A stretch of 64,000 nt of DNA, taken from the NCBI GenBank assembly GCA_003194525.1, contig NBIV01000004.1, positions 434,001 through 498,000 of the forward strand, in the 5' to 3' direction. Positions 11,111-21,400 of the stretch are shown here, piece after piece. The notes under the pieces are model-generated. The model ran no database searches. It was not told where the DNA came from and saw only the letters and a program-made list of their open reading frames with translations. The translations under genes and the position numbers were made by a program. The stretch comes from Gracilariopsis chorda (Eukaryota; Rhodophyta; Florideophyceae; Gracilariales; Gracilariaceae). Numbering within the stretch: position 1 is the stretch's first letter; every line of letters begins with the position of its first letter.

Positions 11111-11957
11111 TACCCTACTCGTACTGCTCCAGCAGATGCAGAATAGTCGATACGAGTCTCCAGCAGAGAGTGGTAGCAATCTTGCTACCAACGGCACGTA
11201 TGGGCAAAGACTCAAGCCTCTTACAGCAGCAGCCAAGGCGCCTCAGCAAGTAAGGATGAAACGTCTAAGCGCTCCGGTTTCTCGTCACAACGTTTGCTCA
11301 ACACGCCCAACACTGACGAGACGCAGCATACGCTTGGACAGCAGAACAAGCCGTCCAGAGCGCGCTTAGTCGTGGGCGTGATGTGCTCAAGCGCCAAGTT
11401 GAAGGCCGCCCGACGATGGCTTAGACCATAACGCGAAGAAAGTACCACTCGCCCTTCGGCAAGGTTACAAGTAGTAACTTGTGCTTAACATGTCGTCGCA
11501 AGGCACCTCATCCATGCACGGGCAAACCGTACGATGCAGCTCGCCAAAACACTTTGCGCAGCGACCACATGCGCCTGCTCCTGGAGCACTTGGCGGCACG
11601 ACAGTGGACGATGCAATGGTCACGCCGCGTGCTCAGTGTAACGCTGAGTGCGCTCGTCTTGTGGCAGCTGTTGACGGCGGCGTGGGCGGCGCGCTTCATG
11701 CAGCGCATCGCCCACCATCGCTGGCGCCTTGTGCGCCGCATGCCATCGCCCGATTTTCGCGCCCGATCGGTCAGCACCACAAGATCGCGCCACCCGCGCC
11801 ACCCGCGTCGCCTGCGCCGCCTCCCAGCCCCCACTCGCGAGCACTCGCCCCTCTTCAGCCACCGTGCCCCTCTCCCAAGGTACTGTACCACTCGCCCGCC
11901 CCTTTCCTTAGCCACCTTCGTCCTCCCTCCCGCGCTTCCCTAACCCCTGCCCTGACT

Positions 11958-11963
11958 TATATA
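11958..11963 (+). promoter_or_regulatory. TATA box of the desaturase gene
   Basis: TATATA within CTTATATACC lies 114 bp before the start codon at 12077, inside an otherwise pyrimidine-rich upstream region. Its position would place transcription start near 11985-11995 and give a leader of roughly 80-90 nt. Confidence 0.5.
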
Positions 11964-12076
11964 CCTCGCCTCCTTTGCCAGGGGTATGCATTTCTAGGGC
12001 GCTCCTTGTTCACTTTTGTTCCAGAGCCTATCCCCTCTCCCCATTCACTACTCTCCCATCCTCATCAACCTGCGAA

Positions 12077-13237
12077 ATGGCTCCTTCCGCAGATCACTAC
12101 CCGGTCCCCACCCACTCCTCAGCCCCAAACAAGCGCACAACCCTCAAAGATCTCAACGTCTATGGCGATGTGGCCGTCGCTCCCAGCTCAGTCGTTCCGC
12201 TGGAGGAGATCCCCACCCTAGCCGAAATCAAACGTCACATCCCCGCTCATTGTTTCCGCCCCAGTCTCGCTCGCAGCATATACTACGTGATCCGTGATCT
12301 CGTCTTCCTTTCATCTTTGTATTACGCTGCTTATCTTACCCATGGAACAAGCCTTCACATCGTGTATCTACCCTTCTTTTGGTTCTTTACCGGATTCATC
12401 ATGTGGGCTATCTTCGTTCTCGGTCATGATTGCGGTCACGGTTCCTTCTCTCGCTACCGATCGGTCAACTATGCGTTCGGGCATTTCCTGCACTCCATCA
12501 TTCTCGTCCCCTTTCATTCGTGGAGAATCTCCCATCGCAAGCATCATAAGAACACTGGAAATTATGAAAAGGATGAGATTTTCTACCCGATGCCTGAATC
12601 CGAGTACAGTGGAGTCTCTCAATTTGCACGCGCCGTTTACAAAGAGTTCTACTTTCTAGGTGTGCTCGCTTACCCGGTTTACCTAATCAAGGGTTACGGA
12701 AACGCTATGCAAAACGGATCTCATTTCTCTCTCAAGTCGGAGCTATTCACCAAGGAAGAACGCCCCATGGTGTTCACCTCCGTCACGTGCTGGTCCATCA
12801 TGGCAACCTTCCTCGCTGCATGCGGCATTCGATACGGATTTCTCAACCTTTTCATCTACTATCTCATTCCGTTTTTCACCTTCTGTGGATGGCTCGTAGT
12901 CGTCACCTTTCTCCATCACACAGAACCGGGCACCAAGTGGTACAACACCAAAAATTGGAACTATGTACGAGGCAATCTCGAATCCATCGACCGAGTTTAC
13001 GGCATTTTGGAGCACTTTCATCATGACATTGGAACTCATGTCGTGCATCATCTGTTCCCGGCCATCCCTCATTACCACCTTCGAGAGGCTAATCAAGCCA
13101 TCAAACCGTTTTTGGGCAAACTGCACAAGGTTGAAACCCAAAACCCTCTGCGTCAACTTCCGGAAAGTCTGAACGCTTGGCAATCGGCGCATGTTATTCC
13201 GGATCATACTGACTTGTTCATTATTCCAAAAGCGTAA
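12077..13237 (+). CDS. Membrane fatty-acid desaturase (delta-12/omega-3 class), 386 aa
   Basis: The first ATG in this frame is at 12077 (CGAAATGG context); upstream in-frame codons have no ATG. All three histidine boxes of acyl-lipid desaturases are present: HDCGH at residues 117-121, HRKHH at 153-157 and HVVHH at 321-325. Hydrophobic spans precede and separate them. These residues bind the di-iron centre that inserts a double bond into membrane-lipid acyl chains, usually in the ER using cytochrome b5. The SHRKHH-NTGN-DEIFYP surroundings and the GNLESIDR...GTHVVHHLFP tail match the delta-12/omega-3 group. Which regioselectivity applies cannot be told by eye. The length is normal and there is no intron. 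No plastid or ER-retention signal is obvious. Confidence 0.93.
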   Translation: MAPSADHYPVPTHSSAPNKRTTLKDLNVYGDVAVAPSSVVPLEEIPTLAEIKRHIPAHCFRPSLARSIYYVIRDLVFLSSLYYAAYLTHGTSLHIVYLPFFWFFTGFIMWAIFVLGHDCGHGSFSRYRSVNYAFGHFLHSIILVPFHSWRISHRKHHKNTGNYEKDEIFYPMPESEYSGVSQFARAVYKEFYFLGVLAYPVYLIKGYGNAMQNGSHFSLKSELFTKEERPMVFTSVTCWSIMATFLAACGIRYGFLNLFIYYLIPFFTFCGWLVVVTFLHHTEPGTKWYNTKNWNYVRGNLESIDRVYGILEHFHHDIGTHVVHHLFPAIPHYHLREANQAIKPFLGKLHKVETQNPLRQLPESLNAWQSAHVIPDHTDLFIIPKA

Positions 13238-13544
13238 AAGCACAAACATTTTTGTCCCATTCCCAATCCCCCGCTGATGCAATGCCATCCAGGATAAGGG
13301 TTAATGTCAACCCCCGTGGAGTCGCTCGGCTACTTGGCGCGCTTGGATTTGGGTCTTTACTCTGGCTTCGGTGTTTTCTTATCTTTTTTTGTTGGTGTTT
13401 TTCTGGATGTGGGTTTTTGTCGTTGCTTGTTCTTGTTTCTGCCTGGACATCGATTAACCCTTTGACCGTCGTGGCCGTAGTAAAACCATTTTTGACGTGA
13501 ATCGCCCTCTGTGAAGTTGTGTACGCTCATTGCCCTGTTTTGAC

Positions 13545-13550
13545 AATAAA
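13545..13550 (+). promoter_or_regulatory. Poly(A) signal AATAAA after the desaturase
   Basis: Canonical AATAAA about 310 bp after the stop codon, in a T-rich 3' region. Plausible cleavage signal for the desaturase transcript. Confidence 0.45.
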
Positions 13551-13919
13551 CTTCCTTTCGGTATCTTCACTGCGTCTACTTCCCTTTTAGAGGCTTAGTA
13601 GATGCGAATGACCAACACCTCGCTTCTTACACCATGTCCAATCCTTCTCCGAAGAACTGAATGATGCGCCATTAGTCTACATCTCAAATACAGTGCCATT
13701 CAGTGTTGCGCTTACAGCACCGATGAATGCATTCTTTTTTCTCCTTAGGACATCTCCACCACGCTCGTTTAGATAATGGATCTGATGAATAATATGTACT
13801 AAAAGAATACGGACATCATGAGGACTTTTCAAAATATAGTTGTTTGCATGTTTCTGATGAATGTGAGAGCTCACTACATGTCGATAAAACTCGATTATTG
13901 AACAAGTGATACAGCGGTA
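13551..13919. other. Intergenic, no supported gene
   Basis: A 65-codon minus-strand frame (13874-13677) has no recognisable motif. The stretch lies between the desaturase 3' region and the probable LTR of the next copia remnant. Confidence 0.4.
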
Positions 13920-14253
13920 AGTAAGGCTAGTATCGAAAAAACTGTAGTAGTTTTGCTTTGTATAGACAAGTTGATGTAGAAAGATGGGTTGGGGAACGGA
14001 ACGAGAGGCTAGGGCCGAGCTCTGTTCTCTCCCTTTTATAACGGTAGAGAAAGACGCTAGTCGTCGTTCTCCACTACAACTAACCTAAGATGCGCGCATC
14101 AATGCGGCATTTTATGCAACCATTCCACCATTCTCGGGAATGGTGAGAATGCAAGACGCTTTTTCACCATCCTTAAAGATGGTGAGATGGTCTGCTGTAT
14201 TTAAACTCTCCTCACCATCTGATCAGGATGGTAATAAGAGTGCATCTCTCACA
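13920..14253 (-). mobile_element. Probable 3' LTR of copia remnant H
   Basis: Just downstream (leftward) of the copia RNase H end, the minus strand shows a purine run AAAAGGAAGAGGAAA (14254-14268) followed by TGTGAGAGATGC, which is the order polypurine tract then LTR start. Inside, on the same strand, lies TATAAAAGGG (14031-14040), a good TATA box. Three hairpins with nearly the same ACCAT/ATGGT stem sit at 14126-14145, 14165-14184 and 14214-14232. The far border is not defined and no partner LTR was recognised. Confidence 0.45.
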
Positions 14254-14326
14254 TTTCCTCTTCCTTTTGTGTTGCTTACAATTGTCGCGTACATTCACGT
14301 ATAACTAATTGATGAATATCTATAAT

Positions 14327-15297
14327 TCATTTGGAAGTAAGTAATAGTTGGTTAAAAGCATCACATTTCTTCACTTTTGTAAAAGAATCGGCCGGTTTGT
14401 TATCCGAGGTGAAGTATCCAGCATCAGAGATTTTGTGGTTGGAATAGGCTTCCAGAAGTGCATAAATATCGACCATGAGTCGCTTTTCAGATGTGGACGA
14501 GGTTTTGGTTTTTACGTCGAATACGCTTTTTGAGTCAGTCAACATCGTGATTGGGATATTCTTTCCTAGTATGGACTCTAATTCATGCTTGATAACGTAA
14601 GCAACGTCGAATGCATCTGTAAATGCGTATAGTCCGTCTCCTAAGACGTATGTGGTAATTCGCCGGCTTTTGCGACTTGAAAACTGAAGAATATTGCAGT
14701 TCTTGTACTTGTCCACGAGAAGAATGATGAATCCAATCTGGGATGAGTTGTCCGTATTATTGGCGAATGATGAATCGGAGTAAACCTTAAGGCGAAGTGA
14801 ATTGACATCAAATTTGACATACTTCAAACTTACATTTTGGCTTTGCTGAATATATCTTACCACTTTGTTGATGTTTTTCACATCTTCCTGTGAGAAATAT
14901 TGTTCCGTAACTTGAGCAGCCGTGTTCACAGCACAGCAAATATCTGGTCGCGTGTGGGTCAACCAAGCAAGTTTATGTCTCAATGAACGGAAATCAGAGA
15001 GGGTGCAATCTTTTGGAAGAATTCAAAATCGTTTGGCAGAATGTTCCTGACTTAGTGAAGATCCGTTATCGGTTGTGCGTACTCTTACGACAGCAAATAC
15101 AGCGGAATCCATTTCCAAATCCTTTGATTCAAACTTCTGAACGGTGAGTTTAGCCTTTTGCAGGAATTGATCGTTTCCACATTGAAGCATTGAAGGAGGT
15201 CATCTACGTAAACACCGGTTCAACCAATGACCTTTGACTGTTCTTGTTTCATAAATAGTTACAGATCTCCTTTTGTCGGTTTCATTCGTACGTCTTC
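14327..15297 (-). pseudogene. Ty1/copia RT end and RNase H (element H)
   Basis: A 218-codon minus-strand frame (14983-14327) reads HKLAWLTHTRPDICCAVN, then VYSDSSFANNTDNSSQIGF, then a late LTDSKSVFDV, then a C-terminal FTSDNKPADSFTKV. This is the standard copia RNase H with its D...D...D layout. Upstream, to 15297, degraded frames contain GVYVDDLLQC (the RT YxDD box) and AKLTVQKFESKDLEMDSAV. The remnant stops exactly at the left LTR of gypsy element A (15298). The missing RT N-terminus and integrase are not found on the other side at 37770, so the junction is not a simple insertion. Confidence 0.8.
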
Positions 15298-15896
15298 TGA
15301 AGTGCAACGCCCTCAGGGAGGGATTCCTGGTACTTGATCGTTTTCCCGATATTATCGGTTGTGTAGTGTGTATATGAACTACGCCCCACAATGGTGGGTA
15401 TGGACACGTGGGACACGGTTTTGGGTCAATTGGCGGTTGGCCACAGTAGTGGATGTTGCCACGAAATGTGGAGTATTTTAGTTGATTTTATTTATTGTTT
15501 TCACACCCATTTCTGGGAAGCTAGTACTTAGTGCGACGGCGCACTGCCGTCGCACCAGTAAACCTTCCCCAACAAGGGACCCCAACCTGGGGAACTGGCT
15601 CTAGTTGTTACCGCTTGCGCGCGTGCTCTACTCCTCCTTGGAGGGAAACGCCGTAAACCACGGGACATCTAACCCCCTTGCACATCTAAAGAGGCCCATC
15701 CTTGGGAGTATAATTGTTCCAATCACATTGGTGTTTCGCCCTGTATAGAGAGTCCTGTCCACCGGCATTGCCGTATTTGTTCGTCGCTCTCGCGACTCAC
15801 CCTCGCCCACTCTTCCTCCTTTCCCTTCACTCTCCTCCTTTCCCCCTTTCAGGGTAGTACATCCCGCTACCCGCAGCGCTCCTGTGTGCACCCGCT
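15298..15896 (+). repeat. LTR-A1 (5' LTR of A, 599 bp)
   Basis: Starts TGAAGTGCAACGCCCTC and ends CACCCGCT, aligned with the 592-bp LTRs of element B. It contains a 10-bp stem with 5-nt loop at 15531-15555 (GTGCGACGGC / GCCGTCGCAC) that is also present in A2 and B1 and, slightly shortened, in B2. Its last third differs more from B1 and B2 than they do from each other. Confidence 0.85.
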
Positions 15897-16234
15897 CACA
15901 CTTCCCCACTCAAGTGGAAACATACCTCTACTGAGGATCACACCCCGCTCACGCGGATACCAATTCTTCGCCTTCACCTCCCTGCGCAAGTCGCGACAGG
16001 AGTCCCTGGTCTTACAAACCGGCTTCGCCGTGACACCTCCGGGAGGGCTCTACCCAACTGGGTTCACCTCGTGAGAGGAAGATCCCGAACGTTTTTCGGT
16101 GTTTTTCCCCTTTGGGGCCTTGCACCACAAAGTGGTCTCCCGACCTAGAATCGGTTTTTGTTTTCCCTCTTACGAGGTTTGTTTTTATTCACCGGAGGTT
16201 CTGTGATCGTTTAACGTCGTAACGGTATTTTCTC
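15897..16234 (+). other. Leader of element A, no ORF
   Basis: Untranslated region between LTR-A1 and gag, conserved in B (36840-37177) and in degraded copies at 1840 and 39900. It is rich in short inverted repeats. No convincing tRNA primer-binding TGG box abuts the LTR; the nearest TGG, in AAGTGGAAACATACC, is about 22 nt inside. Confidence 0.6.
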
Positions 16235-18409
16235 ATGTCGAGAAATCCCTCCGATGCGGAGCCAGTGGTGACGCGTAGTCGCTTCCGCGACAACGCGGAC
16301 ACTTCCGAAGTTCGGTTCGTACCCCGTATCCCTATACGGACAAGTTCCAGCCGTGCTGGCGCCGCTTCATTGCGGAATGATACCCCTGATCGGGAACCCC
16401 GGAACCTCCTTTTGCCCTCGTTATCACCCCCGCAGGGGAATGCAGCATCGACTCCGGCTGTTGCTGCAGTGCCCCAGGCACCCCAGCCTGCTCCCGCTGT
16501 CGCGGCTTCAAGCCCCCGTGGAACGGGCGATAACACCCCCCAGGGGACTTCCCTGGAATCCCAGGTCCGCGCTCTGTGGAATGCCCATGACACCCTTGTA
16601 GGGGAACTAAAATCCCTCCAAGAGGTGGTCTTGGCAACGCCCGTAAAGGAGGTTGCCAAGGAACTCCGTATTTTACGGTCTGACGTCAACTCGGTGTTGG
16701 AGAGTTTGGGACAACCTGCCACCTTCATCGAAGGAGTTGAAGCCCGATTTCATCGGATTGGTGCCCGCCTGGAGACGCTGGAGCAGTTTGTCCTCATGGA
16801 CAAACCATCCCCGGATGATCCAGTAAACGAGGCATCGCACAACGACCAGCTTGCTGGGAAGAAGAAACGCCGTCATCGACGGAAACACCACCGAAAATAT
16901 TCGGACTCCGATTCTTCGACATCGTCGGACTCATCCCGAAACCATTCGGTTAGCTCGAGCTCCTCGGACTCCGACTCGGAGGACGAGAAGCGAGGCTACT
17001 CCTCCCGCTCGAAGCGGTCATCGGCCACTGAAGGTGTGGTCCGAACCCGCCAGAAGGGGAGAAGATACCCCGGTCTTCGGGAATTGAAACCGACAAACCC
17101 GGATTACCGGAAGCTTTTATCATACCGGTACTACCGGCTCGAGGATTCGTCACTTGGACGTACGCCCCGTGGTACGGGAAAGGTGCGAGAATGCATTAAG
17201 CGAATGCAGCTCTCGCTCCGCAACCAGTATTTTACTGGAGAGGACCCAGTCCTAGTACTGGATTTACTATCCCGCTTTGTAGCGGAGGCCGATATCTTCG
17301 GTATGAATGAGGGACAAGCCTATTTGGCTTTACCGTATTTCTTACCGGGAGTGGCGGAGGACCAATACAACTCTGTCAGAGGATCTTCTCGTGCCTCCGA
17401 GGGAGGAGTTACTTGCTGGCCGGAGGCTGTGCAGTATCTACTGCGCTCCTACGCCACAAACACCGCTATTCAGCAGGCTATGCTCGCTTTGCGAGATACA
17501 GGCCAGCGTGCTGGAGAGACCGAGACCGATTACTCGGTGCGCCTTAACAAGGCTTTCCACAGATGTGGTAACGTGTACCCCGCTGGGGAGCGCAGTACCA
17601 TGTTCATCGATGGTCTTGACCCGGCAATCCGGAGTTTAGTTACCCGTTATCGGGAGGACAAGCGGAGGATCACCTATCTCGAGCTGGTCCAACACGCTCG
17701 AGCGGAAGGGGATGCACTTCGTGCAAGAACTCCGAATAATCGGTCTAAATCCGCCAAGGCATTGTTGCTAGAAAGCGAAGCTTACTCACCCCCGCTCACC
17801 GCGGATGAGAACCCTGAACAGGGATTTGATACCGTTCGTTTAGTGCAGGGGGATGGTGTGTCCATACCCACCAGTGATTTGCCGTCGACGACGGAGATGA
17901 CCCGTGATACGGGAACAGAAGATCCCGTTCTATACGGTGGTAACGGTCGGGTCCAACCCCAACGACTCCCGTTTTCAAACGGTCATTCCCGTTATCAACG
18001 GCCTGGATGGACTGACACCCGCCCTGCACTTCGCTTCTCCGATACTCGGAATAATAATCCGCGTGTCGCGGTGTTGGCTCTCATTTGCCACCGTTGTTAT
18101 GCCCATGGCCATACCTCGACTCAGTGTATCTGCTTACTGAAGGATATGGCCAAGGTGGTGGCAAACTACGAGGCCCTCACTCCAGAGGAGAAACGTTCCG
18201 TCCCGACGTCTTCCTACCTCCGTGCTAAAACGGACTTTTCCCATGCCCTACCACAGACCCCGCGTGCGTGGCAAGCTTCAGACACCCCGACTCGGGAGAT
18301 CGCGCAACAATCCATTGCAAACCCCGCTTATGCGGATAGAAATCCCCATCAACGGGATGAAGCACTCGTTGTGGAGAAACCCAACCCACCGCCGAAGGCG
18401 GAAAACTAA
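16235..18409 (+). CDS. Gag polyprotein of element A, 724 aa, intact
   Basis: Longest intact retroelement ORF in the window, ATG at 16235. The N-terminal 150 residues are low-complexity and Pro/Ala-rich. Residues about 208-265 are a basic stretch (KKKRRHRRKHHRK) followed by a Ser/Asp run resembling an SR or acidic-serine tract. Residues about 310-500 fit the retrotransposon gag/capsid fold (RMQLSLRNQYF, then FVAEADIFGMNEGQAYLALP, then SVRLNKAFHRCGN). A perfect CX2CX4HX4C zinc knuckle, CHRCYAHGHTSTQC, lies at 618-631. Gag should form the particle and bind the genomic RNA. It overlaps the pol frame, which is open upstream of the gag stop. Confidence 0.88.
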   Translation: MSRNPSDAEPVVTRSRFRDNADTSEVRFVPRIPIRTSSSRAGAASLRNDTPDREPRNLLLPSLSPPQGNAASTPAVAAVPQAPQPAPAVAASSPRGTGDNTPQGTSLESQVRALWNAHDTLVGELKSLQEVVLATPVKEVAKELRILRSDVNSVLESLGQPATFIEGVEARFHRIGARLETLEQFVLMDKPSPDDPVNEASHNDQLAGKKKRRHRRKHHRKYSDSDSSTSSDSSRNHSVSSSSSDSDSEDEKRGYSSRSKRSSATEGVVRTRQKGRRYPGLRELKPTNPDYRKLLSYRYYRLEDSSLGRTPRGTGKVRECIKRMQLSLRNQYFTGEDPVLVLDLLSRFVAEADIFGMNEGQAYLALPYFLPGVAEDQYNSVRGSSRASEGGVTCWPEAVQYLLRSYATNTAIQQAMLALRDTGQRAGETETDYSVRLNKAFHRCGNVYPAGERSTMFIDGLDPAIRSLVTRYREDKRRITYLELVQHARAEGDALRARTPNNRSKSAKALLLESEAYSPPLTADENPEQGFDTVRLVQGDGVSIPTSDLPSTTEMTRDTGTEDPVLYGGNGRVQPQRLPFSNGHSRYQRPGWTDTRPALRFSDTRNNNPRVAVLALICHRCYAHGHTSTQCICLLKDMAKVVANYEALTPEEKRSVPTSSYLRAKTDFSHALPQTPRAWQASDTPTREIAQQSIANPAYADRNPHQRDEALVVEKPNPPPKAEN

Positions 18410-18437
18410 CTGAGGGAGTCTCCCCTTTGGGAGAGGC
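18400..18437 (+). promoter_or_regulatory. Candidate -1 frameshift site at gag-pol junction
   Basis: Gag ends GAA-AAC-TAA (stop 18407-18409) and pol continues in the -1 frame with no ATG nearby. About 11 nt after the stop comes a TCTCCC/GGGAGA stem with loop CTTT (18419-18434). B has the same bases. GGAAAAC is not a perfect X-XXY-YYZ heptamer, so the assignment is tentative. Confidence 0.4.
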
Positions 18438-21400
18438 GTCCTCAGACGAGAGGCTGTTGACGCCCGAGGCGTCCTCGCCTCGCTCCCCGGTGAAAGTCCT
18501 CTCGAGGAAAGACACCACTGACGCAGACTCTGCGCACCTCGGTGTGTTGCGTCGCCCGTGGATACGGAGTAAAAATCCCCGGATTCCCGGTAGAGTCTTG
18601 GTCTTGGCCAAGCGCAATTACAAGGTCTATGCCGACCTTGGCCTTGATCCCCAGTTTATGGTGAGGTTTCTCACGGTCCTGGATACAGATGCAGGCCCCA
18701 AATTTGTGGTGGAACCATTGGTACCCCCGCTTGTGCGGTCTCGAATCCGCTCTGACGCGGTCCCCGACATTTCGGATGCGAACAACAATCCGTTACAAAC
18801 GTTGGGCACAGTGGACCTCGTCGTGAGACTTGGTACCTCTGTGGTGAAGTTGGAATTCATCGTTTGCCGTTCATTGGCAGCACCAGTCATACTGGGATAT
18901 GATTACTGCGACAGATTTGTCGACGCAATCAGGCCCCGCCTCAGGCGTGTAGAACTTGAAGACGGATCGTCGGTTCTGATTGTTCGCCGCCCACTAAAGC
19001 GGTCCTCTCGGAAACAAGTTCCGCTCCCTGCTGCGCAGGAACCACCGCCCGCGTCCCGCGAGTCCATCAAGCTCGGCGTCGCTGCCTCGGTTTCTATACC
19101 GCCTGAGTCCCAAGTCTGGGTGCAGGTAAATTCCCGTCAACACGGTCTTCGGGTTATACAACCCCTCGCCTCGTTGTACGAGAAATCCCATCTGGCGCTT
19201 GCTAATGGGATTGTCTCTAATTCCCCGGATGTTCCTTTCCGGATATTGGTTGCCAACCTTGGCAAACACCTCCAGAATCTGGTAAAAAAAAAGTAATTGG
19301 GAATGTAACCCCCCATCCTATGGGAATGCTGCCAGCGAAGATGTCAGCCGCCGATGTACTCGGAGTTACCACCTCTTCTGAGGAGTTCGCCCCGCCGTCC
19401 GAAGACGTCAAGTCTAAGGAGGGGGAGGAAACCGCTACTTCAGCGTCGAACATACCGAGTAACTCGGAATTGGAATTGCGAACCACACCTGTTCCACAGG
19501 ACAATGCTCCATCGAGCAACGACCGGATTGATCCGGAAAAAGCACTTGAAGCGCTGGACTTCAGCCACGTGCCAGAGTCGCACCGCGACAAACTCCGTAC
19601 CATGTTACGGGAATTCACCACAATGTGGGATGGCTCGCTTGGCGAGATTAACGCAACGGAACACCGGATCGATTTAATCCCCGGTGCGCGACCGGTTTCA
19701 CAACCCCCTTACAGGACAGGTCCGAAAGCTCGGGAAGAGGAGCAGTCCCAAGTGGACAAGGTGCTCCGCGCAGGTGTGATTGAGCCCGCTCAATCACCCT
19801 GGGCATTCCCAGTTGTACTGGCTTTGAAGGCCGATGGAACCTGGAGGTTCAGTGTCGACTACCGCCGGCTCAATGCCATGACTGTTAGGGACACGTACCC
19901 TATCCCTCGTATGGACGAGTGTATTGACTCCCTTGGAGACGCCACCGTGTTCACGGCCCTTGATGCCAATTAGGGATATTGGCAAGTACCTTTCAGACTG
20001 GAGGATCGCGACAAAACCGCATTCACCTGCCACGCAGGAACGTACCGCTTCAAGCGGATGCCATTTGGGTTAACCAACGCCCCCGCCACCTTTCAGCGTG
20101 CAGTAGATATTCTACTAAACCGCTTTAAGTGGCGGAGTTGTCTGGTCTACCTTGATGATATTATCATCTTCTCCAACTCGTTGGACGACCATCTGACTCA
20201 CGTCCAAGAGGTGCTGACCGTACTCTGCGATACGGGAATTACCCTCAAGTTGAGGAAATGCGAGTTTTTCACGGATACTGTGAAGTATCTGGGTCACATT
20301 ATCCGTCCTGGACGGTTAGCGATCGAGAAAGCTCGAGTCAAATCCCTCGTTGAGGCGAAAGAGCCCCGTACTCAAACGGAACTGCACTCCTTTTTGGGGC
20401 TGGTCAACGTCTATTGACGGTTTATCCCGAACTTTTCAGATACCGCGGCGCCCCTGAACGCGTTGTTGCGAAAGGGAAACCCCCCAAAACTGGGAACATT
20501 TACGCCCGAGCAATCGGAAGCTTTTAACTCCTTGAAGGAGGCTGTCACATCAGCACCAATCCTACATCTCCCAAAACTTGGGTTGCCATACTCCGTAGAT
20601 ACGGACTCTAGCGACTACCAAGTCGAGTGTGCTCTTTTTTCAACCACCCCCAAGGGGGAACGACATCCAATTGGTTATTGGTCGCGCTCGCTCAATGTTC
20701 ATGAGCGGAACTACTCCGTATCGGAGAAAGAGTGCCTCGCCGTCGTATGGGCGATGACCACTCTGCGCCCCTACCTTATGGGAGTTCACTTCACCGTGTA
20801 CACGGATCATTCCTCATTGAGGTGGTTAATGAATATCTCCGACCCGTCGGGACGCCTCATGTGCTGGAGACTCCGCCTCGCGGAATATGACTTTCAAGTC
20901 ATTTATAAAAAGGGCGCGCAGAACACCCAAGCCGACGCCCTGTCGCGGTTAGTCACAAGTGGGGAAGCACTCCCAACGGAGGATGATGAAGTCCCATGTT
21001 TCATGGCCATAGACCCGGATGATCCGGAATGTGCTGTCGAGGCTGGGCCAGAAAACTGGGACGAGGATGCTGACTTTGACAAACTACTCGCATCGCGAGA
21101 TGAATCTGAGAACCCGTTACCGGGAAACTTTGTACCGGTATCACCGGAAGAAATGATCCGAGAACAATTCCGCGACCCATTCTGTACGAGGATTCGTGCC
21201 CGTCTTAACGGTGGTGAAGATCTCCCTTTTGGGGTTAACGACAAAGGCTACTTCGTACGGAAGGTCGAAGCCCACCCACAGATTGTGGTACCTCATTCCC
21301 TGCAGTCACGGGTGTTACATCTATCACACTACGCCCCCATTGGAGGTCACCCAGGTGGGAGGAAACTCTACCTAACCCTGCGAAGGGATTTCTATTGGCC

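Larger units (their letters stand above)
10326..11950. other. Divergent intergenic region between the two host genes
   Basis: It holds the upstream regions of both host genes, a perfect 61-nt palindrome and a duplicated block (listed separately). The right half (11100-11950) is GC-rich and has several overlapping open frames on both strands. None has a domain I recognise, and they overlap one another, so I treat them as composition effects. A decayed gene cannot be excluded around 11136-11460. Confidence 0.5.

Noticed and set aside
11975..12076. N-terminal extension of the desaturase from 11975
   Set aside because: The extension starts at TTG, lies at about the expected transcription start, and the first ATG is 12077.
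11479..12221. Overlapping GC-rich frames of up to 246 codons upstream of the desaturase
   Set aside because: They overlap one another on both strands, end inside the desaturase 5' region in another frame, and have no recognisable domain. They include the TATA box and leader of the desaturase.
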